64,000 nt of DNA from Leptolyngbya sp. SIOISBB. Lineage in GTDB: Bacteria; Cyanobacteriota; Cyanobacteriia; Phormidesmidales; Phormidesmidaceae. The DNA is taken from positions 7,526,026 through 7,590,025 of the forward strand of contig JAAHII010000001.1 in NCBI GenBank assembly GCA_010671905.1, written 5' to 3'. The position numbers and the translations under genes are program-made. Below the pieces are notes generated by a model that saw only the letters and a program-made list of their open reading frames with translations, was not told where the DNA came from and did no database searches. Below are positions 8,087 to 18,027 of this stretch, one piece after another. The first letter of the stretch is position 1; every line of letters begins with the position of its first letter.

Positions 8087-9829
8087 CTATTTTGCTGTGC
8101 GGCGGCTGGTTGGGTTTGGATAGGCGTAGGCTGCCATCCAGGCGATCGCGAAGGCTGGTAATGTCAGGACAACGAAGGGCGTCACTGCCAGGAAATGAAA
8201 ATCATCTTGCAAAATTGGCAGTAGAGTAACCACGGCAAGCGCGCCTAGGTTCGCTATCAGCCAACCAGTGGCAGAAAACTTTTGTCGCTGCCAGAAGTGC
8301 GCTTGAGCCAAAATGCTGGCCCCCCATAGGGTTGCCATGATGAGGCCCGGTAACGAGGGTGCGAAAAAGCTGGGGAGTGGCCAGGGTTCAACAATGGCGT
8401 TACCCGGAACCTCCCAATTTTGCACGACAAACGCAGTGGCTTTAAGGAGTAAAACCGCAACGCCGCTGATCGCCAAAGCGCTGAATGACCCCATTAGCCA
8501 AGTCTTGGCGTCGTCGAGGCGATGACGGAGTGTCAGCCATTGCAATACACAGACAAGACCAAACCAGATCGCCAAAGACAGCACGTTGGGTAGGTCGTTA
8601 ATGAGGCTTTGAGCAAACACGAAGCCTGCCGGTGGCAGCCCCTGCAGCATGGCTAATAAGATTCGACCTATAGTCGAGATGAGGCTCGTGAGCGGTAGGA
8701 AGTTGATCAGCCATTGCCCAGTGAACCAACCGGCTACGGTCAATCCCAGCCATTCGAGGACAAACAAGTAGTTGAAGCGCGATCGCTGCTGCAGGATTTG
8801 GCGATAAGTTTTTTGATTTGACGGGGTTGGCGGAGAGACAACATTGGCGTTATCTCGTAATAGCCAAATCATCAACCCACCGCTTAGGGCATAAAACAGC
8901 CAGCGAGTCATGACGACGGCATCTAGCAGGGTGAAGGAGTCAGGGAGGGCAAAGTTAAGGGTGAGGCCGATCACGGTGGTGGCGATCGGGGGCACCACCA
9001 GCCATAGCCAGGCGTTGATGATTTTTGGCCGTAGCAGCGTCCATTGGCAAGCCACAATGGGCAGCGCCATTAACAGCCAAAACATAACCGCGTTGGGCCA
9101 GGTGGGGACGGCTCGGTAGTACCCGGCCCAAAAGAATCCCAGGGTGGTGGAAATCAGGGTGCCAACGGCAGTGCGGATAATCCAAAGATGGCTGTTGGGA
9201 AACTCTCGCCGCAGTACGGTCTCTTGCCCCCACCCGACGAGGAGCCCCATGCCACCACCGGCGATGAACGTGAGCAATGAGACGATGACCTTAGTGGTGC
9301 CGTAACTGCGTTCAATGCGACTTTCAAAGTAATACAGCGAGAGGAAGGCGATCGCGCTGCCGAGCAGGCTCATCATCATCCAGCCGCACCAAAATCCCCA
9401 GCCCGGTTTTAGCGTTTGGGTTGCCAGGTTTGCTGTCGATGGTGAACGCGCTAGCGACGAACTCGCTGCTGGTGGATGCTTTGGCGGCGGGCTCGGCGGC
9501 TGGGTAAATTGGCTTTCGTCCAGGATGATATTCTCTCCCCTTAGGGACACGGCTGTCTTCCACTCAAACACTGGGTGTCCGACGGCGCGGCCATAAACGT
9601 GGGCCTTATTGATGGTGGCGATGTCTAACTTCTGGAGTCCTTGGTGAATGACTCGGCCATAGGTGGCTTGGGAGGGGGTATCTTGACTTTCGAGCAGGAT
9701 GTGGAGAGTGCCTGCGTGCTCACCAACGGTGGCCTGGATACCTCGGGCCTTGAGGGAGTGATTGAGTAATAGCGCAATGGCTTGATGATGGCCCTGCTTA
9801 GCTAATTTAACGATTTCAGACTTTTTCAT
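8087..9829 (-). CDS. Large polytopic membrane protein, unknown function
   Basis: 580 residues. Residues 1-108 form a soluble alpha/beta domain (KKSEIVKLAKQGHHQAIALL, then a TVGEHAGTLHILLES strand pair), followed by a Pro/Ser-rich linker (109-140). The rest is a membrane domain with roughly a dozen hydrophobic segments rich in Trp and Gly. The N-terminal pattern, with a second conserved unit around YGRVIHQGLQKLDI, is reminiscent of small cytoplasmic domains seen on cyanobacterial membrane proteins. I do not recognise the transmembrane family. It stands alone, with about 275 bp before the next gene. Confidence 0.8.
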   Translation of the reverse strand: MKKSEIVKLAKQGHHQAIALLLNHSLKARGIQATVGEHAGTLHILLESQDTPSQATYGRVIHQGLQKLDIATINKAHVYGRAVGHPVFEWKTAVSLRGENIILDESQFTQPPSPPPKHPPAASSSLARSPSTANLATQTLKPGWGFWCGWMMMSLLGSAIAFLSLYYFESRIERSYGTTKVIVSLLTFIAGGGMGLLVGWGQETVLRREFPNSHLWIIRTAVGTLISTTLGFFWAGYYRAVPTWPNAVMFWLLMALPIVACQWTLLRPKIINAWLWLVVPPIATTVIGLTLNFALPDSFTLLDAVVMTRWLFYALSGGLMIWLLRDNANVVSPPTPSNQKTYRQILQQRSRFNYLFVLEWLGLTVAGWFTGQWLINFLPLTSLISTIGRILLAMLQGLPPAGFVFAQSLINDLPNVLSLAIWFGLVCVLQWLTLRHRLDDAKTWLMGSFSALAISGVAVLLLKATAFVVQNWEVPGNAIVEPWPLPSFFAPSLPGLIMATLWGASILAQAHFWQRQKFSATGWLIANLGALAVVTLLPILQDDFHFLAVTPFVVLTLPAFAIAWMAAYAYPNPTSRRTAK

Positions 9830-10105
9830 AGATCGGGAACGTCGGGCTCGTAGACTTCATTTTGAAAATGAGCCTCCTGCCAAAGCATGGTCTCAGCATT
9901 TTACGAGCTAGAACTGGTATAAACCGGAACTCGCTAATCACTTCTCTGATTTTTTCGAGGTTTGAAATTCAGAGTACCCAGCGAGCCTGGCAAAGCCCTG
10001 CAGTGTAGCCATGTCGGGGCATGATGGAGAGGAGATTGATGCGCCGCGATCGCGGTTATCCGGTGGCCCATCGAATCTCGACTCCCTGTCATGGACTAGA
10101 CGCTA

Positions 10106-10795
10106 ATGCCGAAGTCTTCTTCTCGTCGGGCAGCACTGCTGGCGCTGTTGCTAATTGTGAGTGCGGCTAACATCGGCATCGTCGCACGCTTGTATGTACC
10201 GGGGCTGGCTGGTCAAGGCTTCTTTGTCATGACCCGAGGGTGGATTTTGTTGCTGCCGCTGTTGTGGGTATGGCGAATCGACCGAGAACGCCTCTCATTG
10301 ACTTGGCCGACTCGCCAAGAGTGGCAAGTGGGCGGTTGGCTGGGCTTGGCCATGCTGGGGGCGATTTACGGTGGATATGCCCTGTTCGGACATCAGTGGA
10401 TTGATCCGGAAGTGGCGCGATCGCGAGCAGCGCCCCTGGGGTTATTGCAGCCCTTGGGGTTCGCAGCCTTTGCGGTCTATTTCACCTTTGTGAATGCGTT
10501 GGTCGAGGAATATATCTGGCGCTGGTTTGTCTATCGCAAGTGTACGGTGTTAGTGCCTGGAGCCTGGGCGGTGGCGTTAGCCGCGCTGTGTTTTACCCTG
10601 CATCACATCGTGTCGCTATTCGGATTCACGGGCAGTTGGATTGTGACGGTACTGGGCTCGATTGGCGTATTTGTGGCTGGGGCAGTGTGGTCGGGATGTT
10701 ATTTACGCTATCAGTCGTTATGGGTTTGCTACATCAGTCATGCGCTGGCAGATCTAGCGATCGCGATCGTCGGCTGGCAGATCCTGTTTACTTAA
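10106..10795 (+). CDS. CPBP (Abi/Rce1-like) intramembrane metalloprotease
   Basis: 229 residues with about seven membrane segments. The CPBP motifs are visible: EEYIWRW near residue 133 (the EExxxR glutamates), a second histidine motif LHHIVS near 166 and a third SHALAD near 211. These residues form the metal site inside the membrane. Family members cleave prenylated or hydrophobic peptides, and some give bacteriocin self-immunity. Nothing beside it suggests a bacteriocin here. The ATG at 10106 gives a basic N-terminus before the first helix (residues 8-30). Confidence 0.88.
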   Translation: MPKSSSRRAALLALLLIVSAANIGIVARLYVPGLAGQGFFVMTRGWILLLPLLWVWRIDRERLSLTWPTRQEWQVGGWLGLAMLGAIYGGYALFGHQWIDPEVARSRAAPLGLLQPLGFAAFAVYFTFVNALVEEYIWRWFVYRKCTVLVPGAWAVALAALCFTLHHIVSLFGFTGSWIVTVLGSIGVFVAGAVWSGCYLRYQSLWVCYISHALADLAIAIVGWQILFT

Positions 10796-11151
10796 ACGCT
10801 TCGTCGCGAGAAACGATGCTCAACTTTACTTGAACCCCTTGCTGCGCATTAACTGGATTTGTCTTGGGCATAGCATGCCGAGTTCGATTAGGTCACTCTA
10901 GATCGCTGTAGTTGTCATTCGGCAGACCTAGCAATTCCGACTTCCGACTTCAGCATTCCGAATTCTGCGATAGCTTGCTAGGGTGCTCTGGGGACTGTCA
11001 TCATTGAGCGGCTGAATCCTTTTGCTGAAAAGCGATCGGCCCCTAGCTAGTTGATTGAGTTCGGGCGCGGTCATGGCTGTCGTCAAAGCGTTCTAGATTT
11101 AATTGATGACGCGCCCTCAGACTTGCTCCATGCTGTATTGGAAGAGCCCCC
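10796..11151. other. Intergenic region containing a dispersed repeat
   Basis: About 355 bp. The only clear content is the 87-bp dispersed repeat at 10888-10974. The rest should hold the promoter of the peptidase gene starting at 11152. Confidence 0.4.
10888..10974 (+). repeat. Dispersed ~87-bp repeat, copy 1
   Basis: Begins ttaggtcactcta-atcgctgta, continues agacct and caattccg, and ends with nested ttccga/attctgc units and atagc. The reverse complement of 43572-43654 follows the same order of blocks with only scattered differences. A shorter third relative, covering only the tail, lies at 49917-49942. Non-coding, and outside any IS. Confidence 0.7.
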
Positions 11152-13168
11152 ATGCGCCGACCTTTGTATGTGGTATTGATGGTGATCGCCCTCACCTTAC
11201 CGTTGTTGACCACCAACTTGAGTACGCGATCGCTGGCCCAACCCGTTGCGGATAAAGCGCTCACTGCGGCAACGCCGGAAACGTATTCGCCAACGGTGAC
11301 GCCTTGCCCCCTGGGACTGCCCCCCCACAGAGGTGCCGGGCAAGACCGTGACCTGTGGCTATGTCACGCTGCCAGAAAACTACGAGATACCGAATGGTCG
11401 GCAGGTTGAGCTTTCTTATGCGGTGTTGCATAGCCGCAGCCAAACACCATTGCCCGATCCGGTGGCGTTTTTGCACGGGGGGCCAGGAAGTTCTGCGATC
11501 GATAGCCTGGATAATGCGCTCAATGCTGACTTTGATCCGTTTATCAGTCTCTATGAACCGCTGCGACAAACGCGAGATGTGGTGCTGTTTGATCAACGGG
11601 GCAGTAAGTTTTCCAATCGTCTGGGTTGCGCCCCTTTCTTTTTGGGCATTCGTAACCTGCGCACGCAAGTGGCCAGTCTTGATCAACTTCTCCGCCGACT
11701 CGAATCCGTGACGGGAGATGCTCCGTTAGGGACGAGTGACATTCTCGGGCTCCATTTTGTTTGCGCGATCGCATTGCAAAATCATGGCGCTGACCTCAAC
11801 CAATACAACACGCCCAATAATGCTCGCGACACCGTGAACCTGCTGTCGAGTCTGGGGTACAGCGAATTTAACATTTATGGCATTTCCTACGGGACTCGGT
11901 TGGCCCAGCAGCTCATGCGAGACTATCCTGACCAAGTGCGGAGCGTGGTGCTCGATTCGGCCTTGCCTTATCAAGTCGATGTCTTTGCGTTAACGCCCCG
12001 GTTCTTTGAAGCGTCATTGTTGAACGTGATTGAAGATTGTGGGGCCGATGCCGATTGTGCAGCAGCTTATCCTAATCTGCCAGACCGCACCGTGGCCTTG
12101 GTGAATTCGCTCGGGCAAAATCCCATTCCTGTGACAAATGCACTCTCGGGAATGGATGCTCAAGTGACCCCGGACAGCATTGCCCAGTTGATTGGCTACA
12201 TGAACCAACAGCCTCAACTCAGTCGCTACTTTCCGCTCATCATTCACGAGTTAGAACAAGGTATCACGGCGACCTATACTGCCGTCACCACTCCGGGGTT
12301 CTTTGCTCAGCAAATCGACGATACCGTGGCTCCTAATCCCTTTGAGGCGTCGGCTTTGCGGGCACGAGACCTACAAGTTGAAATCAACCGACAGCTGTAT
12401 GTCAACACGGTCGCAGCTCAAACTCAGCGCCCAGCCTTTCAGTGGTTAATGCAGGTGATACAAGCGATCGAAGCATTTCCACTCGCTCAAGAAAACCGGT
12501 CTTTTTTCGACCTTTCAACGCTGGGATATGAGTTTGGTAAGCTGCGCGATCTCGATACGCTCCGAGACTTTGTCGATCGCACTTTTGAAGGCGAACAAGC
12601 TGCCGACCTCCGGACTCAGATTAATCAGATGTCAGCTGTTGAAATCCGCAATGTGTACTTTCAGATTGAACAGCTCAATGATGCCTCTGCCCCGCGTTTG
12701 GACATTGCCGATGGCCTCTCACGGGGGGTGCATTATTCCATCGTCTGCCGAGAACTGATGGCTTTTAACAACATTGATACCACCCTCGCGACTTTTGAGT
12801 CTTTGGTCATGCCGGGTCTCAGTGGCGGGGCACAGTTTTTGATTTCTCAACGACAGGCGGTCTGCAGTATTTGGCCAGTTGAGTCGGCCCCGCCCAATGA
12901 ACATACGGTGATTGCCAGTGATATCCCGACCCTGGCGTTAGGGGGACGATATGATACGCAAACCCCGAACTTTATGGCGAGGCAAGCGTTAGACGGTTTG
13001 AGTCGCGCCACCTTTGTCGAAATGCCTAGTAGCGGCCACGGCACCTTTGTGCGATCGCAATGTGCCAGAGACATTAGTACAGCTTTTATCAATCGTCCCG
13101 ATGAGGTCCCTGAGACGAGTTGCACGGCAGCCCTGAAACCTCAATTTGTGTTGCCTCCTGCTCCGTGA
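11152..13168 (+). pseudogene. Secreted alpha/beta hydrolase (S33 peptidase, TAP-like) with a +1 frameshift
   Basis: The N-terminal frame (11152 onward) gives a signal peptide (RRPLYVVLMVIALTLPLL) and then CPLGLP; the main frame picks up as EVPGKTVTCGYVTLPENY. The join is a run of seven C (11320-11326); with six C one 671-residue protein would result. The rest is complete: oxyanion motif HGGPGSS, nucleophile elbow GISYG, late Asp in GGRYDTQTP and His in SSGHGTF, with the TAP-like C-terminal region. The family removes N-terminal residues from peptides, here outside the cytoplasm. An internal start (GTG or ATG near 11333) would give a cytoplasmic form lacking the signal peptide. Sequencing error, slippage switching or recent loss are all possible. 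Confidence 0.8.
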
Positions 13169-13188
13169 GGAGATGACATGGCATCGTT

Positions 13189-13233
13189 CAAGCGCCTCAT
13201 CAGGCAAACGAAGTATCCCTGATGAGGCGCTTG
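13189..13233. terminator. Bidirectional hairpin between convergent genes
   Basis: A 16-bp perfect stem (13189-13204 with 13218-13233; caagcgcctcatcagg) and a 13-base loop. It lies 20 bp after the peptidase stop and about 50 bp after the end of the convergent secreted-protein gene. There is no clear T-run, so it is a stabilising or weakly terminating hairpin. Confidence 0.6.
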
Positions 13234-13282
13234 CCAGTAAGAGCGATCGCTCTTATCAACGATCTATTGCCTAGTCAGCAAT

Positions 13283-14011
13283 TTATTGCAGGGAAGGGAG
13301 GGTCTTAATGGCCTCTACGCTGCCCTGACCTAAGCGCCACATCTCGGTCTGGCCATTGCTAAAGAGCAACTCGACATTCAACGTGGTCGCAGGCAGTTGA
13401 GCGATTTCGGCTTGTACTGATAACAGATCAAAGCGCGCCGCGCCGAGGCTGCAATCCACGGCTGGCACATAGGTGGTGGTATATGTGCTACCTCCTAAAC
13501 CATAGTAAGCGTCTCCCCAATAGGGACTGTAATAAGGGTCAGCGTAAGTGGTCACCGTTTGTTGGGGGGCGATCTCAAATTCTTGAGTATCCGTTGCAAC
13601 AACTTTTTCGTCTAGGGTGACTAATGGAGTTTCCCCGTCCATCAAAGTGAGAGCCTCCAGTTCTGTCCCTTCCAGGTCTGGATCAAGAATGCAGTACATC
13701 ACCGCCGCTTGTAGGAGATCTTGCTCAGGGGCATCCGCCCAGAGGCTATAGAACCCCACCAAGTCGTAGCGAGGGTCAAAGTCTTTGTCTTTAACGCCGT
13801 AGCCAACCTCTCCGTTGACCGTGGTGACGGCAAAGACTTCGCTAAAGGGAGCTTCTTGAATGGCCGCCAGCACTGAGGTGGAAACTGGCAAAACTTCTTG
13901 GATGACCTCTTCTTGGGCATGACTCGGGGCAGCCTGAATGAACCCCACAGCAGCAGCTACCCCTGTTGTAAAGACGAGGGCAGACATAAAGCGCGACAAA
14001 ACTGGATGCAT
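13283..14011 (-). CDS. Secreted hypothetical protein
   Basis: 242 residues with a typical signal peptide (residues 1-32, cleavage after SHA-Q). The mature part is acidic, with a central Tyr/Gly-rich segment (YADPYYSPYWGDAYYGLGG) and strand-forming stretches, and a C-terminal region (LNVELLFSNGQTEMWRLGQG) that looks like a small beta domain. No family is recognised. It is convergent with the S33 peptidase gene and shares the hairpin between them. Periplasmic or extracellular location is inferred from the signal. Confidence 0.75.
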   Translation of the reverse strand: MHPVLSRFMSALVFTTGVAAAVGFIQAAPSHAQEEVIQEVLPVSTSVLAAIQEAPFSEVFAVTTVNGEVGYGVKDKDFDPRYDLVGFYSLWADAPEQDLLQAAVMYCILDPDLEGTELEALTLMDGETPLVTLDEKVVATDTQEFEIAPQQTVTTYADPYYSPYWGDAYYGLGGSTYTTTYVPAVDCSLGAARFDLLSVQAEIAQLPATTLNVELLFSNGQTEMWRLGQGSVEAIKTLPSLQ

Positions 14012-14721
14012 AATTGTGTCTCTATAGAAGGAATCCAGTGAACTTTATAGCTGCAGATTTGCCACATTCATCAATCTTGAACTTTGTTATTAGAATCCTG
14101 TGAAGTTGTCTGACAGTGTTGATGCGTCGCAGGCGCCGGGCGATCGCTACGCTCACGCTGGACTTAGCTTAAAAGAACATATGTCTTACATCATGGACCT
14201 GACACCTGAAATCGGTTGAACGCGATAGAAGAGAGCGGCAAGCATGGGTTTGCCGGAAGAGAAGTTGCCTATGGGTTACTGTCGAGATCGGGCTTGAGCC
14301 TTTTACGCCTAGCTCAGGAAGTGAGATTCCAGACTCTCCTGTCGTGACTATGGCAGCATCCTTGAATGACTGTCTGATGGCCATGATTTTGACTGGATAG
14401 CGGAAGATCGTCGCAGTTTTAGGAAGAATTTACCAGCCTTTTGATTTTGCGCTGATCTAAATTGAAATCACGAAATAACGGTCTTTAATTGATAGCTTTA
14501 GCCATCTAGGCTAGGGCACCGAGTACCATCCGGTTGCTAGCACACAGCCAGATGGCTTCGCCGTCTTGTCCTAACGGAGCTGGCGACGGCTATATCGTCT
14601 TGGCCACATCGTTTAAGACAGTGTTCTGGGCTTAGAGCATGACTGGCGTCAGCGATGAGGCGCACGGATGTCCTAATGCTTAGGGCATTCACAACATTGT
14701 GCGATCGCTTAAAACTTTTCT
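14012..14721. other. Intergenic region, 0.7 kb
   Basis: No supportable gene. Near 14164-14190, cttagcttaaaagaacatatgtctta resembles the inner right end of the IS4-like element (7714-7738), so a trace of a similar insertion may be present. A short minus-strand frame (14169-14384) shows no recognised domain. The part just before 14722 should carry the promoter for the MATE gene. Confidence 0.35.
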
Positions 14722-16089
14722 ATGAAAACACTCTCCGCTTCTTCCACTCAAGCTGAAATCAAGTCGCTTTTACAGCTCGCCATCCCTCTGGTTAGCGCTC
14801 AACTTTCTCAGGCCGCGACCGGTTTTGTTGATACCGTCATGATGGGGCATTTAGGGCGAGAAGCCTTAGGTGCCGGTGGGCTAGCATCCTTTACTTTTCA
14901 GGTGTTTTTGAATGTCCTAGCTGGCGTGGTGATGGGGGTCAGCCCCCTCGTAGCGGCAGGCTTTGGAGCCGGACAGAAAACGCGAATTGAGCAGGTAACG
15001 CAGCAAGGATTGCTGCTGACTTTGGGGCTCGCCGCTGTCACCATGGTGGGCATGAGCCGCATGGACGTCGTGATGCTGGGGTTGGGGCAAGCCCCCCAAA
15101 CGGTTGCCCTCGCCACGAGCTATCTCAACGTGGTGCTTTGGGGCCTGTTCCCTGCTGTGGGCTTTGCGATGTTGAGGGGAGTGGTCTCGGGGCTATCGCA
15201 GGCCCGCCCCATCATGACCATTGTGGCCGTGGGGACCCTGTTTAACATTGCCGGTAACTACATCTTGGGGTTTGGTAAGTTGGGTGCACCTCGTCTGGAG
15301 TTGGCGGGGCTGGCGCTCGCCAGTGCACTAGCGTGGTGGGGCATGTTTTTCGCGCTGGTGATCTACTTGCTCAGACACCCCCAGCTCAAAGTCTATCGCT
15401 TGTTTCAAAAGTGGTATCGGCTGCGCCTGCCGCTGATGCGAGAGCTGTTCGTGATTGGCATGCCCATCGGGGTTTCCATTTTGCTGGAGTATGGTCTGGT
15501 GTTGGTGATGGGCTACCTGATTGGCCTGCTGGGTACCGATGCGCTGGCAGCTCACCAAATTGCTCTGCAGACCGGACTGATGGTGTTCATGATTCCGCTA
15601 GGGATGTCGTTTGCCACCACCGCCTTGGTGGGGCAGTGGTTTGGCCGACAAGATCTTCAGGGTCTAAGACGGGCTGGGTTGATCAGCATCCTCACAATCA
15701 TCGGCGTGACATCGGTGGTGGCGATCGCTCTCCTGCTGTTTCGTCAGCCGATTATTGGGCTTTATATCGACATCAGCGACCCTGAGAATGCGGCCCTGGT
15801 CCAGCTGGTGAGTCCGCTAATTGTCGTGGTTGCGGTGGGTCACATCTTTGACGGCGTACAAAAGACGACCCTCGGAGCCCTGTACGGCATTCAAGATACG
15901 CGTGTCCCGGTGCTGCTGAACATTTTGTCCTATCTTGGGGTGGGGCTCATTAGTGGCTATGCCCTGGGCTTTGGCGCAGGGCTCGGTACCCAGGGACTGT
16001 GGATCGGCTACTACCTGGGTGCGACAATGGCCGCGATCGCCTATAGCTGGCGTTTTGTGAGCAAGCTGAGGCAATTTGATTCGTGCTAG
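14722..16089 (+). CDS. MATE-family multidrug/sodium efflux transporter
   Basis: 455 residues, 12 hydrophobic segments in two repeated halves. Family motifs are visible: LAIPLVSAQLSQAATGFVDT in the first helix, MMGHLGREALGAG after it, and the second-half equivalent IGMPIGVSILLEYGLV then LGTDALAAHQIALQ. These antiporters use Na+ or H+ gradients to expel cationic drugs, dyes or secondary metabolites through the inner membrane. The AraC-type regulator starts 55 bp downstream on the same strand, suggesting an exporter with its own regulator. The substrate cannot be inferred. Confidence 0.92.
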   Translation: MKTLSASSTQAEIKSLLQLAIPLVSAQLSQAATGFVDTVMMGHLGREALGAGGLASFTFQVFLNVLAGVVMGVSPLVAAGFGAGQKTRIEQVTQQGLLLTLGLAAVTMVGMSRMDVVMLGLGQAPQTVALATSYLNVVLWGLFPAVGFAMLRGVVSGLSQARPIMTIVAVGTLFNIAGNYILGFGKLGAPRLELAGLALASALAWWGMFFALVIYLLRHPQLKVYRLFQKWYRLRLPLMRELFVIGMPIGVSILLEYGLVLVMGYLIGLLGTDALAAHQIALQTGLMVFMIPLGMSFATTALVGQWFGRQDLQGLRRAGLISILTIIGVTSVVAIALLLFRQPIIGLYIDISDPENAALVQLVSPLIVVVAVGHIFDGVQKTTLGALYGIQDTRVPVLLNILSYLGVGLISGYALGFGAGLGTQGLWIGYYLGATMAAIAYSWRFVSKLRQFDSC

Positions 16090-16144
16090 CCTGTGCGGAA
16101 GCCCAATCCCGGCAATATAGAGTTTCTCCCAGTGGAGCTCGCAG

Positions 16145-17044
16145 GTGGCATTAGAAATTGACTACACGAAAGACGACCAAATTCTGCAGGTGTATCCTCA
16201 GTTGCCTCTGTTATCGAGTCGGGGTGAGACCTGGCGCGGGCTCCACCTGGGATACTATCGACAACCCGCCCATGAGACGCCAGAGCACTTTGCCAAACAG
16301 TACATTATCGGCATTGACTTAGAGTCGCCGGTTTGGCAGAGCGATAAGTCCCATCAAGAGAGTACAAACTGCTGCGGCACGAGTTGCATTTACCCAGCCA
16401 ACTATACCTTTCAAGAGCGGTGGGCAAAGGATACTGAGTTTATCGATCTCTACTTAGAACCGGCGTTTCTCACCTGCGTCGCCTCTGAGGTGATTGATCT
16501 CGATCGCGTGGAAATTCTCTACCACCGCACGGTTTATGATCCGTTTTTGCAGCAAGTTGGGCTGCTGCTTAAGTCAGAGCTGGAGTTGGCGCTGCGCCAT
16601 GATGTCACCTCGTCACCGCTCACCAGTCAGCTCTATGCGGAATCGATGGCAACGACCCTGGTGATGCACCTGCTTAAGCACTATTCCACCGCCAAGTCAC
16701 CCGTTCAAAGCTCTCAAGAGGGGTTGTCGCCCGCTAGTCTCAGGCGGGTGATGGCCTATATCCATGAGCATTTAGCGTCCGATTTGAGCCTGACGGCAGT
16801 GGCGGGTGTGGTGCCGTTGAGCCCTCACTACTTTGCCACTCTGTTTAAGCAAAGCACTGGGGAAACGCTGCTGCAATACATCACCCGCTGCCGCATCGAG
16901 CGGGCCAAGGAACTCTTAACTCGAAGGTCACTGGCGATCGCCGATATCTGCCAGCAGGTGGGCTTTAGCGATCAGAGCTATTTCACCAGAGTCTTCCGCC
17001 GTTACAGCCACATGACTCCGAAAGCCTACCGCAGTCGTCTGTAA
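16145..17044 (+). CDS. AraC-family transcriptional regulator
   Basis: 299 residues from a GTG start. The C-terminal 100 residues carry both helix-turn-helix motifs: LSLTAVAGVVPLSPHYFATL (about 215) and IADICQQVGFSDQSYFTRVF (about 262), followed by the family ending HMTPKAYR. The N-terminal part resembles the ligand-sensing region of PchR-like siderophore regulators only in length; it has a CC-x3-C cluster near residues 77-82 (NCCGTSC) that could bind a metal or respond to redox state. It directly follows the MATE exporter and is likely to control it. Confidence 0.88.
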   Translation: MALEIDYTKDDQILQVYPQLPLLSSRGETWRGLHLGYYRQPAHETPEHFAKQYIIGIDLESPVWQSDKSHQESTNCCGTSCIYPANYTFQERWAKDTEFIDLYLEPAFLTCVASEVIDLDRVEILYHRTVYDPFLQQVGLLLKSELELALRHDVTSSPLTSQLYAESMATTLVMHLLKHYSTAKSPVQSSQEGLSPASLRRVMAYIHEHLASDLSLTAVAGVVPLSPHYFATLFKQSTGETLLQYITRCRIERAKELLTRRSLAIADICQQVGFSDQSYFTRVFRRYSHMTPKAYRSRL

Positions 17045-17316
17045 GCCATTCATGTCATGAGAACGGCAAGGATGCAGCAGAGAATCAGTCCTATGAGTAG
17101 GTGGCTATGAGGACTCACTCGCCACCAATAGAATCGATACTTTTTCTGAACCGAGATAACCCAGGAGACTTGTGATGACTTTAAAGTGGCCAGTCCAATA
17201 CCCGATCGAATTCAACTGTATTCGCTGGGAACTCCCAATAGTACCCCTGATGCCGCATACCTCAAAACAAAAACCGTATATAGAAAGAACCTATACAGCA
17301 AGACGGGAACTATATA

Positions 17317-17353
17317 CCTCCGAGTAGTTGCGGTTAACGCAACTACTCGGAGG
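17317..17353. terminator. Perfect 16-bp hairpin with 5-base loop
   Basis: cctccgagtagttgcg, loop gttaa, then the exact reverse complement. It is GC-rich and followed by gcggagaattccg rather than T residues. It lies about 270 bp after the AraC gene, so it may be a terminator, a repeat-type hairpin or a structured RNA. A hairpin of the same size and different sequence lies at 62096-62132. Confidence 0.55.
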
Positions 17354-18027
17354 CGGAGAATTCCGTAAAAATAAAGGTTTCCTGAATCTTGCAATTTACG
17401 CGGACTATTTTTGGACTATTTTGCAGAGGGTGGCGATAAGCAGCAGCGCCATCCCTCAAACGCTATGTCTATCAAGAGACACGGGCTTTAATCGCCGCTT
17501 GCGGTTGCCAAATAACTATAGCGTTGTTTCCCGAAAGCAAACCCATCTTCTCACCAGCTAGAGAAGGGCGCATGGAGGGCGCGATCGCGACAAGATCAGC
17601 GACCAATAGCGGTAGACGCACCTTTTCGCTACCTGACCGCTTAATCTCATGCAAATCATGCAAACAGCTCAATAACATCCACATTCGCGAATCAGCAGCA
17701 GAACGAAACCATCACCCACTCACAGCTAGCGCGAGCACACAATCCACAGCATCAGTTCAATTGAGCAACACAATTTCGATGATTTACGGTCAAGTCAACA
17801 CCATCAAAACCAGAGTCCGCCGCTCAAGAGATCGAAATACCTAACTCGACCAAACCCAAATTACAAAATTCTTTTCATCCCAGAATCAGACAACCTCAAA
17901 AACAGAACCCTAACTGCCATTACTTAACAACAAGTGCCTAACCCACAACCCAAAACAAGTCACCAAAGACTTCGACCAACAAACTCACCACCAAGACATA
18001 ACAAATTACCATTGAATCTCTTAATAA

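Noticed and set aside
10926-10974. Tandem ttccga units as a CRISPR or promoter array
   Set aside because: Units are too short and irregular; they belong to the dispersed repeat.
17524-17844. 106-codon plus-strand frame in the gene-poor region
   Set aside because: Low-complexity composition, antisense frame of equal quality, and no start signal.
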